44,400 bases of DNA from Candidatus Venteria ishoeyi (GTDB taxonomy: Bacteria; Pseudomonadota; Gammaproteobacteria; Beggiatoales; Beggiatoaceae), in the NCBI RefSeq assembly GCF_030378065.1, contig NZ_JAUCGJ010000038.1, positions 1 to 44,400 on the forward strand. The letters run 5' to 3'. Of this stretch, positions 1-8,275 are shown in pieces (position 1 is the stretch's first letter; every line of letters begins with the position of its first letter). The notes beneath the pieces were generated by a model. It made no database searches. It worked only from the letters and a program-made list of their open reading frames with translations, and was not told the origin of the DNA. A program made the position numbers and the translations under genes.

Positions 1-108
1 GATGATAAATTTATTTTTCTAGCGGCTGGATTATGGAACTTCAATCTGGAATGTAGAGGGTAATTCATAGGGTAAACGGGCATGGGGCGGGAGTTTTTTT
101 AATTTAGG

Positions 109-2886
109 TTATTTGGCAACATCTCTATTAATAATATCCAGATTTTCTTTTTGTTTCGATGTGGTGTCTGATGCGCCAGCCATTAATTGAGAAAAACCCA
201 GAATGGCATTAAGCGGGGTGCGCAGTTCGTGTGACATATTGGCAATAAATAAGCTCTTGGCACGGTTGGCAGCTTCAGCAGCATTCTTGGCTATAATCAA
301 CTGCTCATTAGAGTGATTGAGTTCAGCGGTGCGCTCAGCTACCTGCTGCGCCAATGCCTGCCGTTGGAGTTCAATAGCGCGAATGCGCCAGCTTATGCCA
401 ATGCTTGCCAGCCCAATCAGCAACAAGGTTGCTGCGCCCTGAAACCACTGGGTTTGCCAGTAGGGGGATAGCACGGTCAGCTTGATGCTTATGCCTTCCT
501 CATTCCACACGCCATCATTGTTGGAGCCTTTGATTTTCAAGCTGTATTCCCCTCCCGGCAGGCCGGTATACTTACCAAACCGCCGATTGCCGGAATTAAA
601 CCAGTCACTGTCAAAACCTTCCAGCATATATTGATACTGGTTCTTTTCCGGCTGGGTATAACTTAAGGCGGCAAACTCAAATTCAAAAAAGTTATAGCGC
701 CAATCCAGTTCTACCGCGCTGAGTCTTTCAAACGCCTTGCCAAAATCCATATCTTCACCGCCCTGCCTGAAAGCAGTCAATTGGATAGGGGGGACATAAG
801 GATTATCAATTATCATTTCCGGATGGAAGCTGTTGACCCCATTCATGCCCGCATACCAAAAGAGACCATCCGCAGTTTGCTCAAAGGAGAAATAGTTAAA
901 CACATCACCCTGCAAGCCATCACTTTCATCATAAACTTTTTCCACCCTGCCGCTTTTAGGGTTGAATTTGATCAGCCCACTATCAGAAGACAGCCAAAAA
1001 TAACCTTGTTTATCTTCATGGGGCGCATAAACCAGATTGCTGGGGAAACCATTTTCAGTGGTATGGTGAATAAAGGTTCCAGTTGCCTTATCAAATTTAT
1101 CCAGACCCGCCCCAAAAGGCGTCACCCATAAATTACCGGCGCTGTCTTCCATAATATTACCAATAAAGCCTTTGCTGATACTTTTGGGGTTGTTTGGATC
1201 ATGCTGGTAACGTTTAAATTTTTTGGTTTTTTTATTAAACCGGTTAAGCCCCCCTTTTTGCGTGGCAACCCACAGCACTCCCCGACCGTCATCATAGATG
1301 TTGTACAGGTTATTGCCCCCGATACTGTCAGGATCAGCAGGGTCATTGGTATAAACGGTAAAACGCTCTGTTATTTTGTTAAACCTGACCAAACCCCCAA
1401 AATAAGTGCCAATCCACAATATGTCGGGATCATCTTTGTCATTTGCCATAGTGAAATTGACCAATGAACGGGGAAAGCTGTCAGGATCGTTGGGATCATG
1501 TTCATAACGCTTAATAACCCGCCCACTTTCCCGGTCAAAAAGGCTGAAGGGGGACACGGAAAAATTGCTGGTTGATACCCAGAAGTTACCCTGGCTGTCT
1601 TCAATAAAAAAAGTGGGGTAGGCAAATCTCAACTTAGTGGGGTCATCGGGGTCAGCGGGGTAGTGGATGAATTGGCAGGTTTCTCTATCAAAGCGGTTTA
1701 ATGAACCACCGCGAAAGCCTCCCAGCCACAGTATACCCTTGCTATCTTCATAGATACGCATAATAGCGCTGCTAGACAGGCTGTTGGGGTTATTGGGTAT
1801 ATGTTGATAAAGCTTGAACTGTTGCGTTTTGTAATCATACTTATCAACCTTGCCAGCAGGGCTGAACAGCCAGATAATTCCCGAATCATCTTCCAGCAGA
1901 TTCCAGACTGCATCAAATCCAAGACTATGAGGATTATTGGCGGTATTCTTGTAGACTTTGAAGGTTTCACTGGCACGGTCAAATAAGTTGACACCCCCGC
2001 CACCAGTACCCACCCATAACCTGCCGCTGTTGTCTTCATAAATAACCCTGACATCGTTATGGCTTAAACTGTGAGGGCTATCCGGGTCATTCTTATAGAC
2101 AATAAACTGATTGGTCTCTTTATCATAGCGGTTAAGTCCACCATCAAGGGTGCCAATCCATAATACCCCACTGCGATCCTGATAAATTGTACCAATAGCG
2201 TTACCACTCAAACTGTGGGGATTGCCGGGATCATTTTTATAGTGGCTAAAACTTTGGCTGATGCGATCAAAACGGTTAAGCCCGTTATCACGCGTACCAA
2301 ACCACATAATACCGTCACTGTCTTCAAATATGGCTCGGGTGTTAGTGCCATTGAAGCTATTAGCATCACCGGGAACATGCTGATAATTAATAAATTTAGC
2401 GGTACTTTTATTAAACTGACTGACACCCTGCTGAGTACCAATCCAGATATTACCGTCCCGGCTTTCATAAAGTTCCCAAACCTGATTATTCAATAAGCTG
2501 TCAGGCTTATCCTTGTTATGTTGATAATAAGTAAAAATATCGGTATTTTTATCATACTTATTAACGCCTGAGCCAAAAGTGCCAAGCCAAATAAAGCCTT
2601 CCTTGTCTGCCAGAACCGTATTGACCTGATTGCTTAAAGGTTGCTTGGGTGTACCGTTATTTTTATATAATTTCAGATCATAACCATCATAGCGAGCCAG
2701 CCCGGATTGGGTGGCTAACCAGATAAAGCCATCCCGGTCTTGGGCAACGCCATTGTCCCTGAGTTCCATCTTAATGTTAAGCGTATGGCTGAACCTGATA
2801 TCAGGCTCCTCAGCCTGGCTGCTCAAGGCCCATAGCACTGTCAGAAACACAATGACAGTGTTATACGCTATATTGAGACATTTCAT
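109..2886 (-). CDS. Two-component propeller sensor histidine kinase, truncated after the H-box
   Basis: A 925-residue periplasm-facing sensor kinase. It starts with a signal peptide or membrane anchor (residues 1-25, ending SSQA). About 14 propeller blades of the G-x-hydrophobic-W-hydrophobic-G-T type follow, enough for two seven-bladed propellers (about 45-690), then a Y_Y_Y domain (about 725-800). A transmembrane helix (about 810-830) and a coiled-coil linker lead to a HisKA segment whose H-box reads [12 protein letters not shown], with the phospho-accepting His near 886. Family members continue into an ATPase domain and often receiver and regulator domains, but this one stops about 39 residues after the His, at I-I-N-R-D-V-A-K. 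No ATPase motif is visible in the remaining 108 bases of the window. The gene cannot autophosphorylate as written, so it is probably a remnant or was cut by a rearrangement. It lies downstream of the DUF1287 gene on the same strand. The family assignment is firm; loss of function is inference. Confidence 0.85.
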   Translation of the reverse strand: MKCLNIAYNTVIVFLTVLWALSSQAEEPDIRFSHTLNIKMELRDNGVAQDRDGFIWLATQSGLARYDGYDLKLYKNNGTPKQPLSNQVNTVLADKEGFIWLGTFGSGVNKYDKNTDIFTYYQHNKDKPDSLLNNQVWELYESRDGNIWIGTQQGVSQFNKSTAKFINYQHVPGDANSFNGTNTRAIFEDSDGIMWFGTRDNGLNRFDRISQSFSHYKNDPGNPHSLSGNAIGTIYQDRSGVLWIGTLDGGLNRYDKETNQFIVYKNDPDSPHSLSHNDVRVIYEDNSGRLWVGTGGGGVNLFDRASETFKVYKNTANNPHSLGFDAVWNLLEDDSGIIWLFSPAGKVDKYDYKTQQFKLYQHIPNNPNSLSSSAIMRIYEDSKGILWLGGFRGGSLNRFDRETCQFIHYPADPDDPTKLRFAYPTFFIEDSQGNFWVSTSNFSVSPFSLFDRESGRVIKRYEHDPNDPDSFPRSLVNFTMANDKDDPDILWIGTYFGGLVRFNKITERFTVYTNDPADPDSIGGNNLYNIYDDGRGVLWVATQKGGLNRFNKKTKKFKRYQHDPNNPKSISKGFIGNIMEDSAGNLWVTPFGAGLDKFDKATGTFIHHTTENGFPSNLVYAPHEDKQGYFWLSSDSGLIKFNPKSGRVEKVYDESDGLQGDVFNYFSFEQTADGLFWYAGMNGVNSFHPEMIIDNPYVPPIQLTAFRQGGEDMDFGKAFERLSAVELDWRYNFFEFEFAALSYTQPEKNQYQYMLEGFDSDWFNSGNRRFGKYTGLPGGEYSLKIKGSNNDGVWNEEGISIKLTVLSPYWQTQWFQGAATLLLIGLASIGISWRIRAIELQRQALAQQVAERTAELNHSNEQLIIAKNAAEAANRAKSLFIANMSHELRTPLNAILGFSQLMAGASDTTSKQKENLDIINRDVAK

Positions 2887-2920
2887 ATTTATCCGGTATT
2901 TATCCTCCGGGGCCTAACCC

Positions 2921-2950
2921 GTAAGGCGGATAAGCATTGCGCCATCCACC
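2921..2950. repeat. Short hairpin repeat (GGCGGAT/ATCCACC dyad)
   Basis: In the 88-base gap between the kinase and DUF1287 genes there is a dyad, GGCGGAT at 2925-2931 and ATCCACC at 2944-2950, with an inner AGC/GC pairing. It resembles the small dispersed hairpins of the gtagggtggataagc type found in many gammaproteobacterial genomes. Only one copy is seen here, so the repeat status rests on general knowledge. Confidence 0.35.
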
Positions 2951-2974
2951 ATTTTGAACAAGTTTTGTTATTGA

Positions 2975-3613
2975 CTATTTCCCCATTAAAGGAAAATAGC
3001 GGTAATGCCCGGTAATTTCAAATTCAAACAAGATATCTTCCATTTGAGTGCCTGCGCCAATATTATGGAGAATAAGCAAATGCTGCTCATCACGGCTTTG
3101 GTAATTGGAAACAATACCGATATGCAGTAAATTACTGGGTAATCGCCAGGTGACCAAATCACCCGGTTTATAATCTGCTGGATTTTGGGTGACTGGCAGC
3201 GCTTTTCCCTGACGCTTGAAAAAAGTTTGCAGATTCGGTACGCGGCGGTGGTCGATATTACGATCTGTGGTCTTCAGCCCCCAGTTGTTAGGATAATGCG
3301 CAAAGGCTTTGCGCATGTCCTGATGCACCAGCACTTGCAGGTCAATATCGACCTGACGCAAGGCACGAATCACAACATCAGTGCATACACCCGTTTCCAG
3401 CGGTATATCACCACCTGGATATTGCAGTTTGCGGTAAGCGCCATCGTAAAAGCGGGTTTTTCCAATTTGCGCCACCGCACCTTGTATCATGCTTTGAATA
3501 TCCGGGTTAACCACTGCGACAGTGGCAGTTTCCGCATGACAAGTGCCTATTAATGGCAAACAAAAAAACCAAAACCAAAGAGCGTGGTGTTGCCTTGTCT
3601 TTAGTTGCATCAT
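2975..3613 (-). CDS. DUF1287 family secreted protein
   Basis: A 212-residue exported protein. A signal peptide (about residues 1-27, hydrophobic core WFWFFCLPLIG, ending CHA) precedes one DUF1287 domain. The domain shows conserved blocks: Y-D-G-x-Y near the start, G-V-C-T-D-V-V-I-R-A-L-R, N-I-D-H-R-R-V-P-N-L, Y-K-P-G-D-L-V-T-W and H-I-G-I-V-S. The Cys-Thr-Asp and later His-Ile-Gly arrangement recalls a papain-like NlpC/P60 layout, but no activity is established for the family (E. coli YijF is a member). The start codon overlaps the stop of the upstream dehydrogenase gene by 4 nt (ATGA), so the two are probably translationally coupled. Length is normal for the family. The periplasmic location is well supported; the function is unknown. 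Confidence 0.85.
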   Translation of the reverse strand: MMQLKTRQHHALWFWFFCLPLIGTCHAETATVAVVNPDIQSMIQGAVAQIGKTRFYDGAYRKLQYPGGDIPLETGVCTDVVIRALRQVDIDLQVLVHQDMRKAFAHYPNNWGLKTTDRNIDHRRVPNLQTFFKRQGKALPVTQNPADYKPGDLVTWRLPSNLLHIGIVSNYQSRDEQHLLILHNIGAGTQMEDILFEFEITGHYRYFPLMGK

Positions 3614-6600
3614 AATAAAACCGACTCCATCCCGTGTTTTATGGCTTCTTTCACAAATACTTCATCCCAATCTGCGCCCAATTGTTTGCGTGCCATTTCC
3701 ACCACGATATAATCAGTTTCCATGCCAGTATCTGCCTGATAACGTGCCAGCCCTTGCTGGCAGGCTGGGCAACTGGTTAACATGCGCACATTGCCAGCCT
3801 TGGCTGTTTCCTGTCCGGTTAATGACTTAATGCCTTGTTTAATTTCCTGTTGCTTGCGAAAGCGCACCTGAGTGGCAATGTCGGGACGAGCAACGGCAAA
3901 AGTACCGGCCTCCCCGCAGCAGCGGTCAGACAAGGTTGCAGGCTTGCCCAGCAGGTTTTCTATCACTTGCAATGGTGGGTGAGTTTTCATTGGGGTGTGA
4001 CAAGGTTCATGATAGAGATATTGCGTCTCTTGTTCCTTCGCACCTTGCGTAGGGAGCTGCTGGCCTTTTTCCATTAAATATTCATGAATATCCAATAAAC
4101 GACAATCTGGAAAAATCTGCTGAAATTCATATTTTAAGAGTTGATCCATGCAAGTGCCACAAGACAGAATCACAGTTTTAATGTCCAGATAGTTCAGCGT
4201 ATTGGCAATACGGTGAAACAGCACGCGATTATCCATAGTAATCGCATGACCCTTGTCTTTGTCACCGCTGGCAATTTGTGGATAACCACAACATAAATAA
4301 CCGGGTGGCAGTACGGTTTGCACACCGCTGTGATAGAGCATTGCCAGGGTTGCCAGACCCACCTGGCTGAACAAACGCTCGGAACCGCAGCCGGGGAAAT
4401 AAAACACCGCTTCGGCATCTTCCGCACATTGCTGCGGGTCGCGGATAATGGAAACCTGATGCGGGTTTTCAATATTTAACAAGCCGCGCATGGGTTTGGC
4501 GGGTAATTGACCGGGCAGGGGTTTTTTCACAAAATGCAAAACCTGACTGACAAGCTTGGTTTTGCCTGTGGTTTTTGCCGGTTGCTGCCCCGGCGGATTC
4601 AGTTGCAGAGCTTTTGCCAGAAAATAGCCCGTGCGCTGTCCCGCATAACCGCCGCGTATTAAGGCATGACGCAAAAATCGAATCAAACGCGGGTTGTTGG
4701 TATTCAGAAACAGCATGGATAAGCGGCTGCCGATGTTCTCACGTTTCTGTTTCTGGGCGCGTAATATTTCGCGGATTTTGACCGTGACATCGCCAAAATC
4801 AATATTCACCGGACACGGTTTAAGGCAACGATGGCATACGGTGCAGTGATCGGCAATGTCATTAAATGCCTGATAGTGAGCAATCGACAAGCCGCGCCGG
4901 GTTTGTTCTTCATAAAGCACCGCTTCAATCAGCAGACCGCTGGCGAGGATTTTATTGCGCGGCGAATAGAGTAAATTGGCGCGGGGTATATGGGTGGTGC
5001 ATTGTGGTTTGCATTTACCGCAACGCAAACAATCTTTGACCAGGGTGTTGAGTTCGCCTAAATCCGTTGCTTCTAAAATCAAGGCTTCCTGCGATAATAA
5101 ACGCAAAGAGGGCGTATAGGCATTTTCCAGACCGCTGCCTTCCAGTAATTTTCCCCGGTTAAAAAAGCCCTGCGGGTCAACTTCTTGTTTATATTGGGCA
5201 AAAGCGGCTTTACTATCAGCATCCAAATATTGCAGCTTGGTCATGCCGATACCATGCTCGCCGGAAATCACCCCGCCCAAATCACTGGCAAGCTGCATAA
5301 TGCGGTCAACCATGAGTTCAGCGGCGTGTAACATCTCATAATCGTGAGAATTGACCGGGATATTGGTATGTACATTGCCATCACCCGCGTGCATGTGCAA
5401 AGCCACAAATAAACGGCTGGCGCGGTGATTTTGATGAATCTTATCAAATTGCTGGCGCACAGAAACAAAAGCGCGTCCATTAAAAATCTCTTTCAGCGGA
5501 CGCTCAATACTGTGGCGGAAGGAAACCCGCAGTTGCTGTTGTTGCAGCGCCTGGAATAAGCTATCTGTTGCTTTAACCTGCGCCTGGCCTTGTTGCAGAG
5601 CCGGGCTGTCAAATAAATCAGGATGCGCGGCAACCGACTCATCCATTTTCTCCAATATGCACAGCCATTGCGCTCGAATCTGCTTAAGCAGGGTATTTGC
5701 TGTTTTTTGTTTAGCCTGAATAATCTCCGCTGACTCAACTTCATCCAGTTGTTGCGGCAAACGCTGCGCAATATAATCCGCAAAGCCATCCAGCATTTTT
5801 AACTTGTTACGGATAGATTGCTCAATATTGATGCGCTCTATGCCATCGCTGTAATCCGCCAGCTTATCAAGCGGAATCACCACATCTTCATTAATCTTAA
5901 AGGCATTGGTATGGGCGGCAATCGCGGCGGTACGCTTGCGCTCCACCCAGAAGCGCTGGCGCTCGGCGCTGCTGGTGGCGATAAAGGCTTCGCCGTTTCT
6001 GGCCTGGGTATGCTGCACCACCACTTGCGTGGCCTGCTCCACCGCTGCCAGATTATCAGCAGCAATATCTGCCAATAACACCATGCGCGGTAATTCTGCG
6101 CGGCTGGATTTGGTGGAATATTGCACGGCTTTGATATAACGCGCATCCAGGTGTTCCAGCCCCGCCAGTTGCACGTTAGGCATTTGTCCCAAATCATCAA
6201 TGGTTTCGGTAATCGCTGGCACCGCTTCGCGCACCGTGCCGAAAAACTCCATGCACACCGTATGAATGACCGCAGGCTGTGGATGCAAAATAAACTCGGC
6301 AGAAGTAATCAGGCCGTCACAGCCCTCTTTCTGCACGCCGGGAATCTGATGCAATACCTTATTGGTGACATCCTTGCCCAGGCCAATTTTACGGAAGCTG
6401 TGACCGGGAACGCAAATAAGCTCAGCTTCCCCTAATGATGTTTGACCATCCAGAGCCAAACGTGTGATACGAAACTCAACCGTCTCCTGCTCATGAATTT
6501 TGCCCAGGTTATGCTTAAGCCGCTCAACCACCACCCAATGCGCTTTGCCTTCCGGCGCAGGCATGAGCATTTTCCAGGACAGCAGATTGTCCAGCGTGGT

Positions 6601-7479
6601 ACCCCATAACACGGCTTTTTTACCGCCAGCATTCATGGCAATATTGCCACCGATGGTGGAAGCCTCCTGAGAAGTCGGGTCAACGGCAAATACCAGATTG
6701 TGTTTGCTGGCAGCCTCGGTGACTTTCACTGTTACCACACCGGCTTCCACACGTACAGTATTCACAGCTTGCGCCAAACCCGGTAATTGACGGGACTGGA
6801 TTGCGCTGATGGCATCCAGTTTTTCAGTATTAATGACCAGCGCATCAGCGGTTAATGGCACGGCGCTACCGGTATAGCCGGTGCCGCCACCGCGAGGAAT
6901 CAGCGGCAGACCCATTGCCATGCAGGTTTGCACCAAAGCCCCCAACTCCGCTTCCGAATCCGGGGTTAATACCCCCAGCGGATGTTCCACGCGCCAGTCA
7001 GTAGCATCAGTGGCGTGAGACACCCGCGACAGGCCATCAAAACAAATATTATCCGCGCGCGTCAGCTTGGCTAAACGCTGTGATACCTGCGCTCGCAACG
7101 CATGTTGTTGTTGCAGGGCGCTATCAAAACGCTGCGCTGCCTGCTGCGCCAAGCCAGCAAGTTGCAATGCCAGTTGATTATTTTGCGCGCGGGAACGCAC
7201 TTGCTCCAGACGATGATACAGCGCATCAAGCAAGTCCTGACGGCGTTTGGGGTGTGCCAGCAAGTCATCCTGAATAAAAGGATTGCGCTGTACCACCCAC
7301 ATATCCCCCAGCACTTCCAATAACATCCTGGCGGAGCGCCCGGTCACGCGCTGCCCCCGTAATTGCTGGAGGATTTCCCAGCCTTCCTGACCGAGTAAGC
7401 GCAATACGATTTCACGATCAGAAAAAGAAGTGTAATTATAGGGAATTTCACGAATGCGCTGCTTCATGGGGCCAGTCAT
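3610..7479 (-). CDS. Giant FAD-linked oxidase / Fe-S / CCG-domain dehydrogenase (DUF3683 type)
   Basis: A 1289-residue multidomain flavoprotein. Residues 1-130 match the DUF3683 extension (R-I-R-E-I-P-Y-N-Y at the start). A PCMH-type FAD-binding domain follows (P-R-G-G-G-T-G-Y-T-G near 195), then a GlcD/D-lactate dehydrogenase C-terminal oxidase domain (H-M-H-A-G-D-G-N-V-H near 693, S-G-E-H-G-I-G-M near 737). Two 4Fe-4S clusters are marked by CLRCGKC near 813 and CTVCHRC near 878. Two CCG half-domains (C-G near 1028 and CCGYP near 1063; CHTP near 1158 and CCGEAG near 1186) resemble heterodisulfide reductase or GlcF subunits. It thus combines GlcD-like and GlcF-like parts in one chain, probably oxidising a 2-hydroxyacid and passing electrons to the quinone pool. 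The substrate is unknown. It is first in a minus-strand group followed by the DUF1287 gene. Confidence 0.9.
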   Translation of the reverse strand: MTGPMKQRIREIPYNYTSFSDREIVLRLLGQEGWEILQQLRGQRVTGRSARMLLEVLGDMWVVQRNPFIQDDLLAHPKRRQDLLDALYHRLEQVRSRAQNNQLALQLAGLAQQAAQRFDSALQQQHALRAQVSQRLAKLTRADNICFDGLSRVSHATDATDWRVEHPLGVLTPDSEAELGALVQTCMAMGLPLIPRGGGTGYTGSAVPLTADALVINTEKLDAISAIQSRQLPGLAQAVNTVRVEAGVVTVKVTEAASKHNLVFAVDPTSQEASTIGGNIAMNAGGKKAVLWGTTLDNLLSWKMLMPAPEGKAHWVVVERLKHNLGKIHEQETVEFRITRLALDGQTSLGEAELICVPGHSFRKIGLGKDVTNKVLHQIPGVQKEGCDGLITSAEFILHPQPAVIHTVCMEFFGTVREAVPAITETIDDLGQMPNVQLAGLEHLDARYIKAVQYSTKSSRAELPRMVLLADIAADNLAAVEQATQVVVQHTQARNGEAFIATSSAERQRFWVERKRTAAIAAHTNAFKINEDVVIPLDKLADYSDGIERINIEQSIRNKLKMLDGFADYIAQRLPQQLDEVESAEIIQAKQKTANTLLKQIRAQWLCILEKMDESVAAHPDLFDSPALQQGQAQVKATDSLFQALQQQQLRVSFRHSIERPLKEIFNGRAFVSVRQQFDKIHQNHRASRLFVALHMHAGDGNVHTNIPVNSHDYEMLHAAELMVDRIMQLASDLGGVISGEHGIGMTKLQYLDADSKAAFAQYKQEVDPQGFFNRGKLLEGSGLENAYTPSLRLLSQEALILEATDLGELNTLVKDCLRCGKCKPQCTTHIPRANLLYSPRNKILASGLLIEAVLYEEQTRRGLSIAHYQAFNDIADHCTVCHRCLKPCPVNIDFGDVTVKIREILRAQKQKRENIGSRLSMLFLNTNNPRLIRFLRHALIRGGYAGQRTGYFLAKALQLNPPGQQPAKTTGKTKLVSQVLHFVKKPLPGQLPAKPMRGLLNIENPHQVSIIRDPQQCAEDAEAVFYFPGCGSERLFSQVGLATLAMLYHSGVQTVLPPGYLCCGYPQIASGDKDKGHAITMDNRVLFHRIANTLNYLDIKTVILSCGTCMDQLLKYEFQQIFPDCRLLDIHEYLMEKGQQLPTQGAKEQETQYLYHEPCHTPMKTHPPLQVIENLLGKPATLSDRCCGEAGTFAVARPDIATQVRFRKQQEIKQGIKSLTGQETAKAGNVRMLTSCPACQQGLARYQADTGMETDYIVVEMARKQLGADWDEVFVKEAIKHGMESVLL

Positions 7480-7732
7480 CCTTAATATAAGAGGGGGTTG
7501 TTTGCCAGATTTTGACAGAGAAATGTAGATTTATAGCATCATAGCATGGGTGTTTATAGATTAAACAGGAATGTTATTGCGCTGGTTTAGATATTTCAAG
7601 AAAATATAAAATTCCATCAGCCAGGCCGGGGTAACTCTGGTAATGCTTCAGCGCAGAACGGAACGGGGTGCTTAAGCATGAGTCAAAATATGACACTGCG
7701 TGAATGATACTTGCTTGTTTTCTCCATCGCTG
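7480..7732. other. Intergenic region, no gene seen
   Basis: This stretch lies between the divergently transcribed dehydrogenase and hemerythrin genes and should carry the promoters of both. No open frame with coding character is visible. The hemerythrin side is occupied by repeat R1 copy A. I could not pick out a convincing promoter. Confidence 0.4.
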
Positions 7733-7832
7733 TTAGTTACTCTTATGTCGGGCTTCATACCAAAGACCTGACAGGTTTTTAAAATCTGTCAGGTCTGCAT
7801 TTCCGTCAAAATAAGCTTGCTGATGTACCTGG
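7733..7832 (+). repeat. Repeat R1, copy A (MITE-like, degenerate left end)
   Basis: It shares the core (tcataccaaagacctg ... cgtcaaaataagcttgctgatgtac) with copies at 31488-31579 and 37856-37943. The right end GCTTGCTGATGTACC is preserved; the left end (about 7733-7750) has drifted. This copy has a longer internal palindrome, AGACCTGACAG and CTGTCAGGTCT flanking an 11-base loop, where copy C has a collapsed AGACCTGTCAGGTCT. It ends about 33 bases before the hemerythrin start, so it may affect that promoter. Confidence 0.75.
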
Positions 7833-7865
7833 AAAAAATGATTATTTACCGCCGGAGTAAGGCAC

Positions 7866-8267
7866 ATGTCTGAACTGATTGAATCTTTTGAACAAAATTA
7901 CCGTCTGGGCGTGGCGGAAATGGATGAAACGCATCGCCAATTCGTGGCGCAGGTCAATCAGCTTGATACTGCGCCTGATGCCACATTCAGCGAGCTGTTT
8001 GCGGCATTGCTCAGGCATACCGAAGCGCATTTCGCGGCGGAAAACGAATTAATGAAAACCAGCGGCTTTCCCCCCATCCACATACATATGGGTGAACACC
8101 AGCGCGTGCTTGAAGCATTTAAACACCTTGCCGCCCAGGTTGCAGCGGGTGAGCTGAGCGTGGGCCGCGCTTTTATTCACGAACAGATACCCCGCTGGTT
8201 TGAGCTTCATTCGCGCACTATGGACAGCGCCTTAGCGGCACATTTGAAACGTGTAGGACAAAGCTAA
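7866..8267 (+). CDS. Bacteriohemerythrin
   Basis: A 133-residue single-domain hemerythrin, a cytoplasmic O2-binding di-iron protein used for oxygen storage, delivery or sensing. The family's iron ligands are all in place: His23 (DETHRQF), His55 and Glu59 (H-F-A-A-E), His74 and His78 (HMGEH), and His115 with Asp120 (H-S-R-T-M-D). Length is typical for bacteriohemerythrins, with no fused signalling domain. A good ribosome site (GGAGTAAGG) stands about 5 bases before the ATG. Repeat R1 copy A lies directly upstream, and the TIR/STAND pair converges from downstream with only 8 bases between stop codons. In microaerobic bacteria such proteins supply oxygenases or sense O2; the partner here is not evident. 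Confidence 0.92.
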   Translation: MSELIESFEQNYRLGVAEMDETHRQFVAQVNQLDTAPDATFSELFAALLRHTEAHFAAENELMKTSGFPPIHIHMGEHQRVLEAFKHLAAQVAAGELSVGRAFIHEQIPRWFELHSRTMDSALAAHLKRVGQS

Positions 8268-8275
8268 AGCTCCTC

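Noticed and set aside
109-2886. Overlapping plus-strand frames inside the sensor kinase gene
   Set aside because: They are reverse-frame shadows of the repeated propeller codons without independent start signals or domain content.
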